NCBI GenBank assembly: GCA_029378245.1
Contig: JARKIF010000003.1
Location: 248,001-312,000, forward strand
Reading direction: 5' to 3'
DNA length: 64,000 nucleotides
Source of the DNA: Roridomyces roridus
Lineage: Eukaryota > Basidiomycota > Agaricomycetes > Agaricales > Mycenaceae
The notes beneath the pieces are model-generated. The model was not told where the DNA came from. It saw only the letters and a list, made by a program, of their open reading frames with translations, and searched no databases. A program made the position numbers and the translations under genes. Of the stretch, positions 10,318 to 22,406 are shown in pieces (positions within the stretch are counted from its first letter, which is position 1; the number at the start of each line of letters is the position of its first letter).

Positions 10318-13300
10318 TTCAGTTATATAATAAGTACTTGTTATTATAAAGCATCTTCAAACACTGCGGCTGACCAACACAGGATTGCGTAACAAGTCGA
10401 GGGTGTTGCTGATTGCTGCGGCAAGAACCCCATGATCTTCAATTTAAAACGTGCAGCGACCGAGGCAACGAGATGAGACCCGAGAGTAATCTTGTATTGA
10501 ATCGGACCCATATGGCACATATACTGTAAAAAAATTATTGGGACTCATTTGGATGGCATGTGCATATGGTAACCCGGGTTTCGAGCACAACTCCAGGCTG
10601 GTGGACATTTGGAGTACAATATTTCTTACGGTTTCAACTTGGTTCCAACAACTCCCCGGATTTCTACCTCCAAGGTGTGGTGTAGTGCCGTTAACTAGGA
10701 ATGCCGATTGATTGAGTATCGGCAGATGTGATGGTGCAGAGGTTCGGTTCAAAAGATAAATGGCAGATCAAAATATTCAGTTCGCTTGTACTACCAGATT
10801 TGATGCTCTGCCATGTATGAATTTTCTTAAAAGACGCAGGGAAGCATCATATCAACTTCCAAAGTGGTTGGGCATTAGGCGCGAGACAGAGAAAGTAAGC
10901 ATTCCAACAAGTTCGGAATACTTAGCCTGTTGGTAATGCATCACTGCCAACATTATCGGCACATCAGCAGAATCACGAAGACTCTTTTTGAAAAGGAGTG
11001 AATACCCTGCAGATGTTATCCAAGACACGACCCCCCAAGATGGGATCCAAACACTGAATTACAATTGAAATGCGACCCAGAGCCTGCACTCTGAAAGGGA
11101 TGTAATCGTAGCAATTATTTTACAGTATATCGCCCATAGACCCAAGCCTCCAGGGAAAGAACGAAAAACGCAGCCATTTGTTCGGTCCCAGGGAGGAAGT
11201 TAACGACCTGATACCCATCATCGAAGACCCGTGTATTCAATGCTGTACAGTGCTGTACATGCACCGTGAGCAGTGGCCGAAACTTGAAACGCCCAGACGC
11301 CGTGCTGGCCGCGGTACCTTGGCGGTACCGGTCGGTCTGCAGAATATGAGCCGGAATCATCTTCACTCTACCATTCAGCCGAATCAGATGCGACGGTATA
11401 AACCTTGCGAAAAATGCTCAAAATTCACAAGACCAATACCGGAGAAGTGGGAATAATTACCGTGAAGTTCTGGATCTCGACCTAGCCGCATTTTGTATTG
11501 AAGCAGTGACCTTAAGCTTGTGGATGTAAGTAAGTGCGAGGATTGAACATTCCAACGCGTTTGGCTTTCAATAGACAAGGACCATGGTCTGTTGTCAGAA
11601 TCGAAGCTGTCAACATTCAGTCAAAATATGGCAAAGATATGGATGAACGACCAAACCTTACCCAGGAGTATAAGTTCGGTTTTGACGCAACGGGGCCGTC
11701 GTGGTTGTCGAAGTGGAATTCCATACACTTTGACTTCTGGGTAGTACAAGGGGCCCGTGAGCGGTAAGAAGAACTTATCCTGGGCTTCCTGGCCGGGCAA
11801 ATTTTAGCAAGATAAGAAGATAACGGCGCCGACGGTGGTGTGTATGAATATGATTGTAGGAACGGACGCCGACGTGAATGCCACCGTGGCATAGTGTGCG
11901 TCATCCCGACGGTCTCGGCCTTGGCATGCTGGGTGCAGGGTAAATGTATTTCGTGACGTACTTGCAGGACACCGATCGGAGTATAGGCCTGGTATCAACT
12001 GGAGAATCCTTCGCCAATCCTAGGATAATGCTGGGGCACGTCGTGTAGGGTGGACGATTCAGATAGAGGGATCACGGATGGCGTGCCCAAGGGCTGGCCG
12101 CCGAGTCCCAGAGCACGGACTCACATGCCATGTACAGCTGCCAGCCCTACAAATAGACGGTGCCAGCTCACGAAAGCTCCGCCCCACTCCCACTCTTCCC
12201 CACCTCGGCCAGAGTCTCCTAGTCGGGTAGTCCATCCAGTCGACGGTTGGGTCTAAAGTATCATTCCTGTGGTAATCAGGCTACTATGGACCGTCTATTG
12301 GCTTTCAATAGACCAGGACTAAGGTCTGCTTACTATGGGAATGGCTTTACGACCCTGCCTCGCTGGCGGCTTCGGACTGGAGCTCGCCAGGTGAATTGCG
12401 TCGGAGGTCCAAGCAGTAGATAGAAACGTCCTGTAGACCGTATTAGACCGAAGCATGAATGCTAGCTGTCTGACCCTGAATCGTTTTTGGCCTGTACGTA
12501 CAGAATCAGCGGCGACCTTGACCACATTCCATCCCTCCTACCTGGACAACAAAACTGAGGCTCCAGCCAGGCGATTCATCAGCCGTTTGCGACCCTGGGG
12601 CCTCTGGCGTCAGTGCTGAGTACATGGCCGTGTGTCGGTGGTCGAGTCTGGTCAGTTACTCCGGATCGACTTCTGCGAGGACTAGGCGAGTACCACTGCC
12701 ATGTACGTCGTCGCCCTTCTCTAAAGGCTTCAATGGTCCAGACCTGTTGGCGCCCGGATTCACGGGCGGCACCAAAAGCGCCCTTGAGAAGCACTCCGTC
12801 CGACACCGCTCCTAGGTTGCCGCATAGAAGGGTCCTCCGATCCATGGACGCGAAATACGTTTAAAAACCGCACTCACCCACGGGGAAGAACTCGGACCCT
12901 CGTATCTTGCTCGTCCCATCTCGACTGGACCTTCTTCAATTTCCCTGGGTCACTGGCAAAAGAAATGCTTGAAACCGGCGTGCCTTGGCGATGCTCCAAC
13001 CGGCACGTATACTTACTGGCGCTGCCATATCCCGCCGAGGTTAGTGTTCTGACGTTTGCACCGTGCGGCTTCCTGACTCAATCCGAGTCTGAGTCCAGAT
13101 TCACGGGGTGGTTAACGCGCGAGAGCAGGAGCTAGTGGGCTCAAGCTTACTACACGGCGTCGGCGTGGCTGCCAGGAAGCCACAGAGGCCGGGGGACTGT
13201 GTGAATCTGCAGCAGTTCCGATGGGTGTCGAAAGTGAAGGGACGATTCGTGAATGGTGTCGCGGTGAGTAGACCTCAAATCTTCGAGAAAGTTGTCAGTC

Positions 13301-16156
13301 AATTATTATACATGGCAGGAGGTCATCCTGTGTCTCCAGGTAAATGCCGGGGCTGAAAGGTAGAGCTCGGATTCCGAGGCCAGACACGGAGGGGTCTTGC
13401 GCTAGCACCTGTACTCGGGCGATGCGGATGAAGAAGACGCACAGGATATCTAGACCCCAATGAGGAGTATACCTGCTCATCCTTGCTGAAGGAGTCCGGC
13501 GACGACGACATCTGGTGCGATGAGTGATTCCGCGTTTTTTTTTCGGAAATTTGAGCGGCCTGATTCAAGTTTGTTCAGAAGGAGGAAGAAGAGGTAGAAA
13601 GGGTATGCAAGTCGTCCAAGACACGGTGGAAATCGCTGAAGAAGATGATGGCAGGAATGAAAGGCCGCGATCAAAACCTGCTCATGCGACTTCCTATCCT
13701 CGCTGCTTCCCTCTACGGGACGCACCACAGCCGTTGAACCCTCCTCACGTTTGAGGTGGACTACGCTCGTCGTCCATTGGTCCGACATGGACCCTCGTCT
13801 CCTGAAGCCTCAATCAGGCCGGTACAGGATGAATCGGGCATTCCTACGTCTTGGGCATTCACGCCCGACGGTGCAGATCAAGACACTGAAGCTGAGGGAG
13901 TGCCAACGGGATCGTCAAGGATGCACACGCTTCGCTCGACGCTTATACAGGCCGCCCTCATAAAGGTGGGTATCTCTTGTTCCGAATCGAATCGCGGCTC
14001 ATGAAAGAGCAGGCATTGGCCCTCGCACCAGAGTCTCGTCCATTTCTGCCAATACTGCCCGACTCCTCCTTGCCCACCCAACGACCTCGGCCAGTGAGAC
14101 AGCCTTGGGTCCTTCTGCATTGTTGACCGATCCCAATGATACGCCCACATTGCTGGAGATCCTCACGGTGCATTCGTTTCTCCTTCCACGGCGTCGGCCC
14201 AGTAGCATCCTTATCGGCTACATGCGGTTCCCTACCCGCCACCGCGCCAAGATTCAAGATCGCGTGGATCCCGTTGGCACAGTAATGGCTAGACGGCGCT
14301 GGGGAAATCGACGGGAAATGGAGGTGGATCGCGGAGTCCTGACGAGCAGTTCCCAGGTGAGTGCCGATTCCTTGTTTCTGCACGCGCTGGGCGGGGATCG
14401 CGCGGATTCGCGCCATTCATCTTATCGTCATCGGCCGTGCCTTCCCATATGCTGTACCTCTTCCTGTCCAACCTCGTTAACGCACCCTCATCTGCAGGAC
14501 CAGTCCACGGCAACGCACAGCAACGCACCCGCATTGCACCAAAGGGCGCATTCCTTTTGGGGTGACGCGTGCCAAGTCCTTTCGCGGGTGAGTCTTTTGT
14601 TCTGGTTTCCCTAGTGGCCAGTGGGCCTGGAGTTAGAAGCGTCGTGCTCATCTTACGACTCTGCCGGCTTTCTGGCGGAGATCAGGTGGCTGTGCTACGG
14701 AGGGCGGGCCTCTTTCTATCTAAACTTCTGCATCTTTCGATTGTGGGGCCCGAGACCCATGGGAGGAGCCGCATGGGATGTCTAGCCTCCCCCTCCCGCC
14801 ACCCGTGTCTCCTTTTTGCTCGGGGATGTCGTGCCCGTTGTTGGTATACGACACAGGCACTTTTCCCGCATCTTCACCGCTCCCTCCTCCCTATCGTTTG
14901 ATATGCCGATGCTGAATATATCTCACAGCTACAGCAGTTGATCTCCACCTGAAGACACACCCTCCCCTCCTTGGCGCGCTCTCACTGGTGTCATTTGGGC
15001 GCCATATTCCTCTGCAGCCGGAGCATTTCATCACTCTTACTCCCCAAGCGGCGGAGCTTTCCCAATGCCCCTCCAGCTCCCGACGGCTCTCGCCATCCAC
15101 AGGATTTGTCTATGACCCCACTGCGCCGCTTTTACATCCCGCCTCCGGGCACGAGGAGGGAGAATATCCCTAATACCAAATTTCCTCGCCCTTCGTTGGC
15201 CCTCGACCAGAGACTGGCAATGGCACGTTTGGATTGGGTGCGCCCATCCAGGCATCGCGCGCGCAGCCCTGCCGAGTCCCCAGCCTCGTTATAAGATCGG
15301 CCCCCCCTTCTCCGGCGGAAACCGGCGCACGCATACGCTCGGACTCCGTGGGTCGGGTGGCTCCTATCCAAACAACCACGGCCGTGGCTTGTCCAGGAGC
15401 GAGTCTCGCCCCACAGGTCGGCGCATTCCACTCTTTCTACTCCATCACTCCATCAGCCTTCTCCCACCCGAATCTGTCGAGCGCCAGTCGCTGACTACTA
15501 CCCGCGGGCTCGTCGTGCGGGCTTTGGCAGCCGCATCCTCATCACTGAGCGCCACAATCCGTGCCTGTCGGTGTATGTGAATTGCGGTCAGACGTGACTT
15601 CCGTATTCCATTCGGCTTGGGCCTCTCGATCGCCGTTCGAGTTCTCCAGTCACACCCTGGGCCTGCCTTTACTCCCTTGCCTTCTTCTTTTTGCACCACA
15701 GGGCGCTGCAATGGCGTCCTCCCAACGTCATGATTCTGCTCTTCCCTTCCTCTCGGCGTTGTTCCCAGTCGATATACTCAGTACATATTCCATTGTAGCA
15801 ATAGGAGGAGAATCGTGTGCCTCGACGATTCATTCCCTTGCCGCGCGAGTTCGCCGATGGTAATCCCCTTGCTTCATCGCATGTACTCTTTACCAAATTC
15901 CAATCCACCTCGCTGTTTTCTCGCAGGAAGTATAGAGACTCAGATTCAGAAGAGCGCTTGGGATTAGTCAGGATAATTTCTGACATCCCTTGCATGTGAC
16001 AGGCCGTTGGTAGACTTGGTTATGGCGGTCGATCTGGGAAAAGAAGATGGTCACTAGCCTACCGCCTGGCCAGGTACAGCAACCTGACGGCAACAATAGA
16101 AATTCAGCCAGTCCGTCGGTCAGCCTAAACGCACTCGCGTCTTAAAAAAATACGTA
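10318..16156. other. Gene-poor interval, no firm gene
   Basis: I could not assign a conserved protein here. On the plus strand two open segments could be exons joined by a 44-nt GT..AG intron: about 13756-13963 (ending TLIQAALIK) and 14008-14133 (starting ALALAPESRP), but there is no clear ATG and no known domain. A short sequence, TTGGCTTTCAATAGAC, occurs at about 11560 and again at about 12299 in direct orientation. Degenerate paralogous segment R1 lies at 14590-14930. A pyrimidine-rich strand bias runs through 14700-15900. Decayed transposons or old pseudogenes are the likeliest content. Confidence 0.4.
14590..14930 (+). repeat. Degenerate repeat segment R1
   Basis: About 340 bp that aligns by eye with 56985-57345 (R3) and, more weakly, with 55885-56110 (R2). 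Shared blocks include GGAGATCAGGTGGCTGTGC, TTTCGATTGTGG, CCCGAGAC, GAGGCACTTTT-like and ATCTTCACCGCTCCCTC, ending at GATGCTGAATATAT. Whether it is a transposon piece or an untranslated part of a duplicated gene is not clear. Confidence 0.55.
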
Positions 16157-18500
16157 TTACAACCTGCGTGTAATTGTGAAATTCCCGCCCTTCAACTCCA
16201 CCGAATTGCTCGACGTTGGTTGAATTTTCTTGTTCACCGTTATTGGCCCATTCCCAGGCAGGGTTACAACTCCCTGTGTCCCTTCAGGCGTCTGAATATC
16301 CATCGTCAAAGTATTGCCCGCCGTCCATTTGATACCAAAGAATCCAAGCCCAGTCTCGATCCCTCCCTCAGCCGAAGGCAGCCCGCTAAGCACAGGCGCG
16401 ATGGCCCATGTTGCACCTTGAACAGAGGTGAGCTGGATTCCGAGGACGTAGAAAGACAAGGCCGGAGTCGGGCCTGTCGCCCATCCGTGGGCATGGCTCG
16501 TGTAGCTGTGATCGAAATCATACCCCGCAGCCGAGCGATATCTAGCAATTATTGGTAAACGAACAGCCCGGTGAGCTTGACTCACCCCAAGGACCCGTTC
16601 TTTGTGAACCCTTCGAGGAGCGTCGATTGTACGCTCAGATTCGTGTAGAGCATGTAGCCCCATTCACGCTCTAGCAAATCAATCGCGCACTCGCCCTCGC
16701 CGGCGATGAAATGCGCTTGTACCTCGAATCCACCTACGAATGGAATAATCGTATCATTGAGTTCTGGGCTAAGTGGTCCAATCTTCAACCTGATCAGCCA
16801 TGGTTGTTGGTGCAGAGAGGAGAACATGCAGCCGTCCAGAACTGCGTGAGCCCTTTACTAATGGCTTTATTCTGCGCCTCCGAAGTGGTGAGGTTGAACA
16901 ACACGGCGAGCGAATTCCCATCTTGCGGGTGAATGCTTTCGGGATCGTCGTTGTCGCGGTATAGTCCGGCTCCGGCGTCCCACAGAATGGCGTTGTAAGC
17001 TGCTTTAATGGAAGTCGCGTTGGAGAGATACGCGGCCGCGAGGGAGGTCTGGCCGAGAGTCGTGGCAAGGTCGGCGGCAGTTATCAATGTCTGTTGAAAT
17101 GGTGAGTCCACACAGCAGAAGAACGAGAATGAACAAGACCGACGCGATATAAAAGAGCGTTAAATGCCGAATTGTGGCCCGCCCCTCCATCCCTGCCCCA
17201 ATCATTCTCGAACGCAGTCGGCACGTCAGCCAACCCCGTTTCGTCCACCTGACTCTCCAAAAACGCAAGTGCCCGGGTGTAATTCGCCCATACGGTCTTG
17301 ACGAATCCCAAATCGCCCGTGTACAAAAAGTAGTTGTGCGTTCCAATGAGAGACCAGGAGATGTATGTGTCGCTCCCGTGCGCGTTGATAGGGGGACCAG
17401 AGTATTGCAGGGCGCCGGTGGTGGGGTCTTGTGTGGTGAACATGACGGTGAGTGCGTTCTTGGTGGGTTCCAAGTCGTTGAGGGCTACGAGTTCCGTGTG
17501 TGTTGAAATACCGCAGTCACCTGGCCAGATGTTTCTGTGTAATACCGAGCGCTCAGCGTCGGTTCCTCAATTTTATTGTAACATACATACCGGTCTCGTT
17601 TAGCACCGTCGACGAGGATGGGACCGTCCATAGGGCCACCCGACGCGTTGTTCGCCCATCCACCTGATAATCCCCGGGTCAAATCATCCAAACTCAATCA
17701 AGTTTTGGCTCACCTCCCACAGGACAAGGCTGCTGCCGAGCCTGATGAGAATCGATCCTGTTCGTTTGAACAGTATACGCGCCTTTGAAATATCATTTAA
17801 CCAAACTTACGGAATCGACATTGCAACACTCACCAGCATACCAAAGCTTGGTCAAGAAATTCACATCATGGAATCCCGGATCCGGCGCGAAGAAATAACC
17901 CGGGTACGCTCTCAAATCATCCCAGTGCGGCATGAAAGTCACGGCCAACGTGATATTGGAGATGGTGAGCGGGTCATTGCTGTTCAAGACGATCGTAAGG
18001 AAACGGAAGCCGCCTCGCAGTTGCCCAGTTGGCTGGGTGATGAGGCCTTCCGTAAGAGGGGCCCGGAAGGAATTGACGCCGTCGGTATTGTGCGAGGCAG
18101 CGGATTGGCAGGAGTCGTCCGAGGTATCCGGGCTGATGAATTCGGCGGATTCGGTGAAGGCGAGTGAAAATTGGGAGGAGAGAGTTGCGGAGTTGATCGT
18201 CAGGGAGACAATGCCGCCGACCTAGATATTCAAGAGTCAACATGCCTATATGTATGTGGATACTGTTCGACGCACTTCTTTTCCCCAGTCGAGAACCACG
18301 TACGAGCTGTTGCCGGAAAACGTTGCTTGTGATTTGGAATTCTGAACTAGGCCTTGGGCGCCTTGGACTGTGCCGCTAATGGACCGGACGGAGACAGGTT
18401 TGACGATTCTCGAGGCTGGTGCGTAGTTGAACGCGTCCCATGGGCCGCTTGGGGCGAGGGCCGCACACAATGGGATGAAAGATACGAGATGCAGCAATAT
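16157..18500 (-). CDS. Secreted GH78-like (alpha-L-rhamnosidase-type) glycosidase; no ATG
   Basis: A multi-exon minus-strand gene. The N-terminus LLHLVSFIPLCAALA is a signal peptide, followed by a beta-sandwich domain (GPWDAFNYAPASRIV to WDDLRAYPGYFF). The (alpha/alpha)6 catalytic domain carries VDGAKRDRNIWPGD, matching the GPKRDR..W.GD motif of GH78 rhamnosidases, then ENDWGRDGGAGHNSAFNALLY, PFVGGFEVQAHF and SYTSHAHGWATGP. A C-terminal beta domain follows to the stop at 16157. It should act outside the cell on rhamnose-containing or related plant glycans. No ATG precedes the signal peptide in frame: the codon before LLHLV is ATA (18498-18500) and an upstream in-frame TGA closes the frame. 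Start loss, non-AUG initiation or a missed first exon are all possible. The junction near 16800-16860 is unresolved. Confidence 0.78.
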
Positions 18501-18944
18501 TCGGGGGCTAGAACGAACGTCTGGCCAGAATTTATGTGACTGTGGTGGGAGCGCACGTCATAAGAAGCAGTCGAGAGCAGATCAAGTGATTCTTGAGAAT
18601 GCGTGAGACAGGTTCAACGGCCGGCTAGATTTTCTCGATTTTTAGATGGGGATGCTGGGGTTATCCTCGTAGCGCCGGATGACAATGATCTGAAGAGATA
18701 TTGACCTTGAAAATTGCATCCTGAATGGAAGCCTGCTGCCGAGCAGGAACACTGGGAAGCCAAGAAACACACCGAGTCAACAGAACTACGGTATATTTGG
18801 AGACGACGAGCGGGTAGCGCGTACGGCGAGGACGACAAGACGGTAAACAACAAGAGAAGACTGTGTATGTAAGCGACCATGTGATCTGTAAGCCAACGGG
18901 TTTACACTGGAAATTACACTGGCATTTACACTGAAATACCCTGC
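18501..18944. other. Upstream region of the GH78-like gene
   Basis: A minus-strand frame from about 18880 to 18614 starts with a hydrophobic stretch (YIHSLLLLFTVLSSSPYALP) like a signal peptide and has four cysteines, but nothing else supports it. At 18901-18936 the 12-13-base unit TTACACTGGAAA is repeated three times with small changes. A transposon end begins at about 18945. Confidence 0.3.
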
Positions 18945-20683
18945 TTGCGCAGAGCCACCGGATGGCTTTTTTGACGTGCGCGTCATATGGCTAATTTAGG
19001 CAGCAAAAGCCATTCAATGGCTCCATGAGCCAAGTTTAGCAGAGTGGAGCCATACTATATGAGACGGTCTTCCTGGCCACCTAAGAGGTTTTCTGTATCG
19101 GGGCAGCGATTCAGACCATGAGCGAAGAAATGGAGTACCTAGGGGGATAGTCTGCACTCCTACGAGTAGAACGAGCCCCCACTAGACCGATTCTGTCAAG
19201 TTTTGGTGACATGGAAAATATTTTGCGGAGGCAGGTCCAAAAATGGCCTGCCCGGCTAAGTTGGCCATGCGTGGGAATCATTCCCGTCTGCCACGGCGCA
19301 TCGTCGCTCTCGATTCCTGGCGATTGACAAAATGTATAACTTCAATACAGTGCCCCAAAAGCCTCTTATTCAACTCATGAATGCATATTTCTGGCTTGGT
19401 TGCCACAGATCACACCAACAATTGACAATGAGCACCTCACCTGAGCAGTAGGCGGTGGGCAAGGGTAGATAGTGGTGGAAACAGCTAGAGCATGATACAA
19501 GTAGTCAACCATGAATCCAAAAGCCACATGTTGGTGGGCTGGCCCCTAGTGAGCCGCGCGGTGGGCTCTGGTGTCGGGGAGAGGAAAGGGACGGCAGGCT
19601 AGAGCGGCGAGTCGGTGACACTCTTCGGCCTTCGAGATCGAATGGAGACAGTTGGGGAGTTGACGTTGGGGCTTTTCGATGCTCATAGGGTGTATTGGAA
19701 CCCGGGAGATGAGGTAGATGTGCCTGAAAAGTGCGGGAAAGTGAGGTATGTGGTGTCGGCTGCCGCCAGCTCATCGCCCGTCGAGGGCCATAAAAAGCCA
19801 TAATAAGGCAGTGGAGTATTGAGAAGGTCATAATAAAGACGATTGGATGGACTGAGGTACATGCGGCGGTCGTATTTCGATGTGGTAGAAAAGCGTGCAA
19901 AACAAGTGTGACGACGAGCCCCAGCACGAAGCCGTGACGGGGTGTACAGAGAAGGTGAGCGGGGTTATTCGAGGAGAAGGGTCCATGTACGCACCGTGGT
20001 AGTAATTCCCACCGTCGCGGTCCCTCATCCCCTCCAAAAATTTGGACACTTCCGGTGTGCACTTTTTGGGGCTGCGGAGCGATTGGCTCCAGCGACGGGA
20101 AGCCAGGACGGCTAATAGCATATCAATACCGCCAATAGCATGCCTAGACCGTGCTTACAGACTGTGCAGAGTTTGAAGACGATACCACAAAAACTGGGTC
20201 CGAGACAAAGGTGACGATTCGACACGCTAAGCGCTAGAATTCGCTGCTTCAGTCGCAATCTTGGGCAGTACGGTGGAGGTTGGGGTGGAAACGATGGCCT
20301 AATCGTTGGTCAAAAGATAGCCCGGGGTCCGCTGAGTGTAAGAAGCCCCAGAGGGCCCGGATTGGTGTGGGGGTCGTCGAGAAAGAGCGAGTCAAATGCA
20401 AGCGATGCCAGTGCCAAATTAAGAAATCACGTATTTCGGGCTGTCGCCCCGGTCCCCGACGAGCACAGCATCACGTCAACTACGTCAATCAAGGCCAAAT
20501 TCAGTTTGCGACGAGCCATATACATCCCTTCCAATATACGACTACGAGCAAGTAAGAATATTCGAACGACAGGCTTCTATGGAGCAAGTGACCAGGTAGC
20601 CTGTGCGGCCAGGTGGGGGGTCCCATATAGTATGACGCGCACGGCCAAAAAGCCATCACGTGGCTAGTATGGCTTCTGCGCAA
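18945..20683. mobile_element. Terminal-inverted-repeat DNA element, non-autonomous
   Basis: The left end reads TTGCGCAGAGCC, then GATGGCTTTTTTGACGTGC, then GCGTCATA. The reverse complement of the right end reads TTGCGCAGAAGCC, then GATGGCTTTTTGGCCGTGC, then GCGTCATA. This is an imperfect inverted repeat of about 50-60 bp, with further AGCCAT/ATGGCT motifs inside the left end. No clear target duplication is visible, so the outer borders may be off by a few bases (both sides also share GAAATAC just outside). A 185-codon minus-strand frame (20062-19505) shows no known domain and is probably not a transposase. Confidence 0.6.
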
Positions 20684-20754
20684 CCTCTCTAATGTATTTC
20701 TCGGGCACACATGGAACAAGGGACATATGAAGCTACCCGTGACCTCAGAACTCT

Positions 20755-20847
20755 ACTTGGGGGTACGGGCCGTTGCAGAGCACGGCATAGACGAGAACTT
20801 CCTTGTGTGAAAATGTACACAGTGTGTTGGGTGAAATCAACAAGAAA
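20755..20847 (+). repeat. 1.1-kb repeat, copy B, part 1 (5' end)
   Basis: The first 93 bp of the family, beginning ACTTGGGGGTACGGGCC and ending inside ATCAACAAGAAA. The element is then interrupted by an insertion and continues at 21960. Confidence 0.9.
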
Positions 20848-21959
20848 CAAGACGTGGCCCTCGCTACGCTCCGGCGCCGAGGCAATGAGCTCAGGTAAGT
20901 CGCAAATAAATGTGATTCTGCAGTAACCAAGTACATGGGCATTGGAGATGAGTAATTTACATGAAACAAACATACAGAAGGTCGGCAATGGAGAGTTGAT
21001 GGAGAATTGAGAGAGAGGTGCCAGAAGAACACCATCCAGTCGGGAAGGGAATGCACCCAATCGAGAAAAGGAGCTCGGGGAGTCGAAACGATGAGCCCAA
21101 TGTGGGAATTGAGTAGAGGGACAACATGCGGCTGGCGAGCGTCATACCGCGATTAATGATCTGCGCTGGCGAGACATTCCATTTCCCGGGGTGAAGTGAA
21201 ATCTACATTGGCAGGGATTGTGTCTTGGATAGTGAAAGATCCTGCGGGGTGAAATCGTGCTCGCTAGGTTGATGGGCAGGTTCTGCAGTACACGAACACA
21301 GTCGGAGTCGGGAAGGGAGCTGACCAACCAGCACAATCGATGTTTCTTGAGGATTTTCAACAACCATCGGAAGGGATGAATGAGAGGGGAAGTGAGTGTG
21401 GGCGACACAATCCGGGCGGCTTCTAAATTTCGGGTCTTGGCCAGCACGAAAGAGGTGAGGACCAAGCGGAGGCAGAGACAGAACAGTTCCATGAGCAGAT
21501 GTAGGAAGCTTCACGTAATTGGTGACGAGCGAGAACAGATTGCGTGGGGGAGACTGGGGGAGGCCGGGGGAGGGAGGGAGAGGAAGGCATCATTAGGTGG
21601 TACTGGTGAACCGAGCGAAGCTATATACTCCAGTGTGCCGAGGGGACGCGTGTCTCGGCCTTTGAAGCTGTTGAACCGGCGGAAGGAAGATCTGTCAAGC
21701 TTCTCAGATTTTTGATTCAAGATGCACGCATGCAGCTCCTGGCAGGCCTACGTCGCCTTCAGCCGGCGACATATGGCCTGAAATGCTGTTCAAATGCTGT
21801 CAAGTAGTGGTTCTTCATGAGAAAAATGAACATAGATCTCGAATGAGACCATTGGCTGCTGCGCCAGATGAGAGAGGAGGATAAAGAGAGCTTCACACAA
21901 ATGGAGATAGAGAAGAAGATTCTAACCAAAATGGTGCTATAATCTTAAAGAACGGATAA
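20848..21959. mobile_element. Insertion 1 within repeat copy B
   Basis: 1,112 bp absent from copies A and C, placed between AACAAGAAA and TCAAGTTG of the repeat. CAAG occurs at 20848-20851 and again at 21961-21964, so a short duplication is possible. The ends show no inverted repeat and no TG..CA. GTAAGT..CAG-like strings (20894-20923) suggest it could hold gene fragments, but no protein was recognised. Confidence 0.6.
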
Positions 21960-22406
21960 TCAAGTTGAAATCAAGGCAAATGTGATTGTGTGGCTGTGTA
22001 GAGAACCCGGTTTGCAGTGACATGATGATTGTGACACCTTTGATCAACCTTTGATCCCTCCTTGCTCTGTCCAAATATCCAACTGGCAGAGGATTGAAAA
22101 TGCCCCACGGTGGCCTGGACAGCTCAAGGAAGAGTGTTTGTGTGCATTTTTGCAGTCAGTTTGCCTTACACTGCCAAGCCCTGGTCCTCATTCATTAGCT
22201 AATAGCAGAAGATTAAGTAGGCCATCTGACTTCCTTTGAACCTTCTGTGGCAACAGGACCCAGAGCTCACTACATCTTAGTGTGACTGGTGAAAAAGGCA
22301 AGTACTCAACAGGCCCAGCAGCCCTGTGGAGTCACTTGGGGATCTATACCTAAGTATTACCCCTGTGCTCCAGCATCCAGGGTTTTGATGAGAATTGTGG
22401 GCTCTG
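21960..22406 (+). repeat. 1.1-kb repeat, copy B, part 2 (middle)
   Basis: Continues exactly where part 1 stops and is almost identical to copy A, with a small deletion near 22285 (TGTGACTGGTG instead of TGTGAATGTGGTG). It ends at GGGCTCTG, where a second insertion begins. Confidence 0.92.

Noticed and set aside
19505..20062. 185-codon frame inside the TTGCGCAG element as a transposase
   Set aside because: No catalytic or DNA-binding motif is visible; composition is Pro/Ser/Arg-rich as in chance frames of GC-rich DNA.
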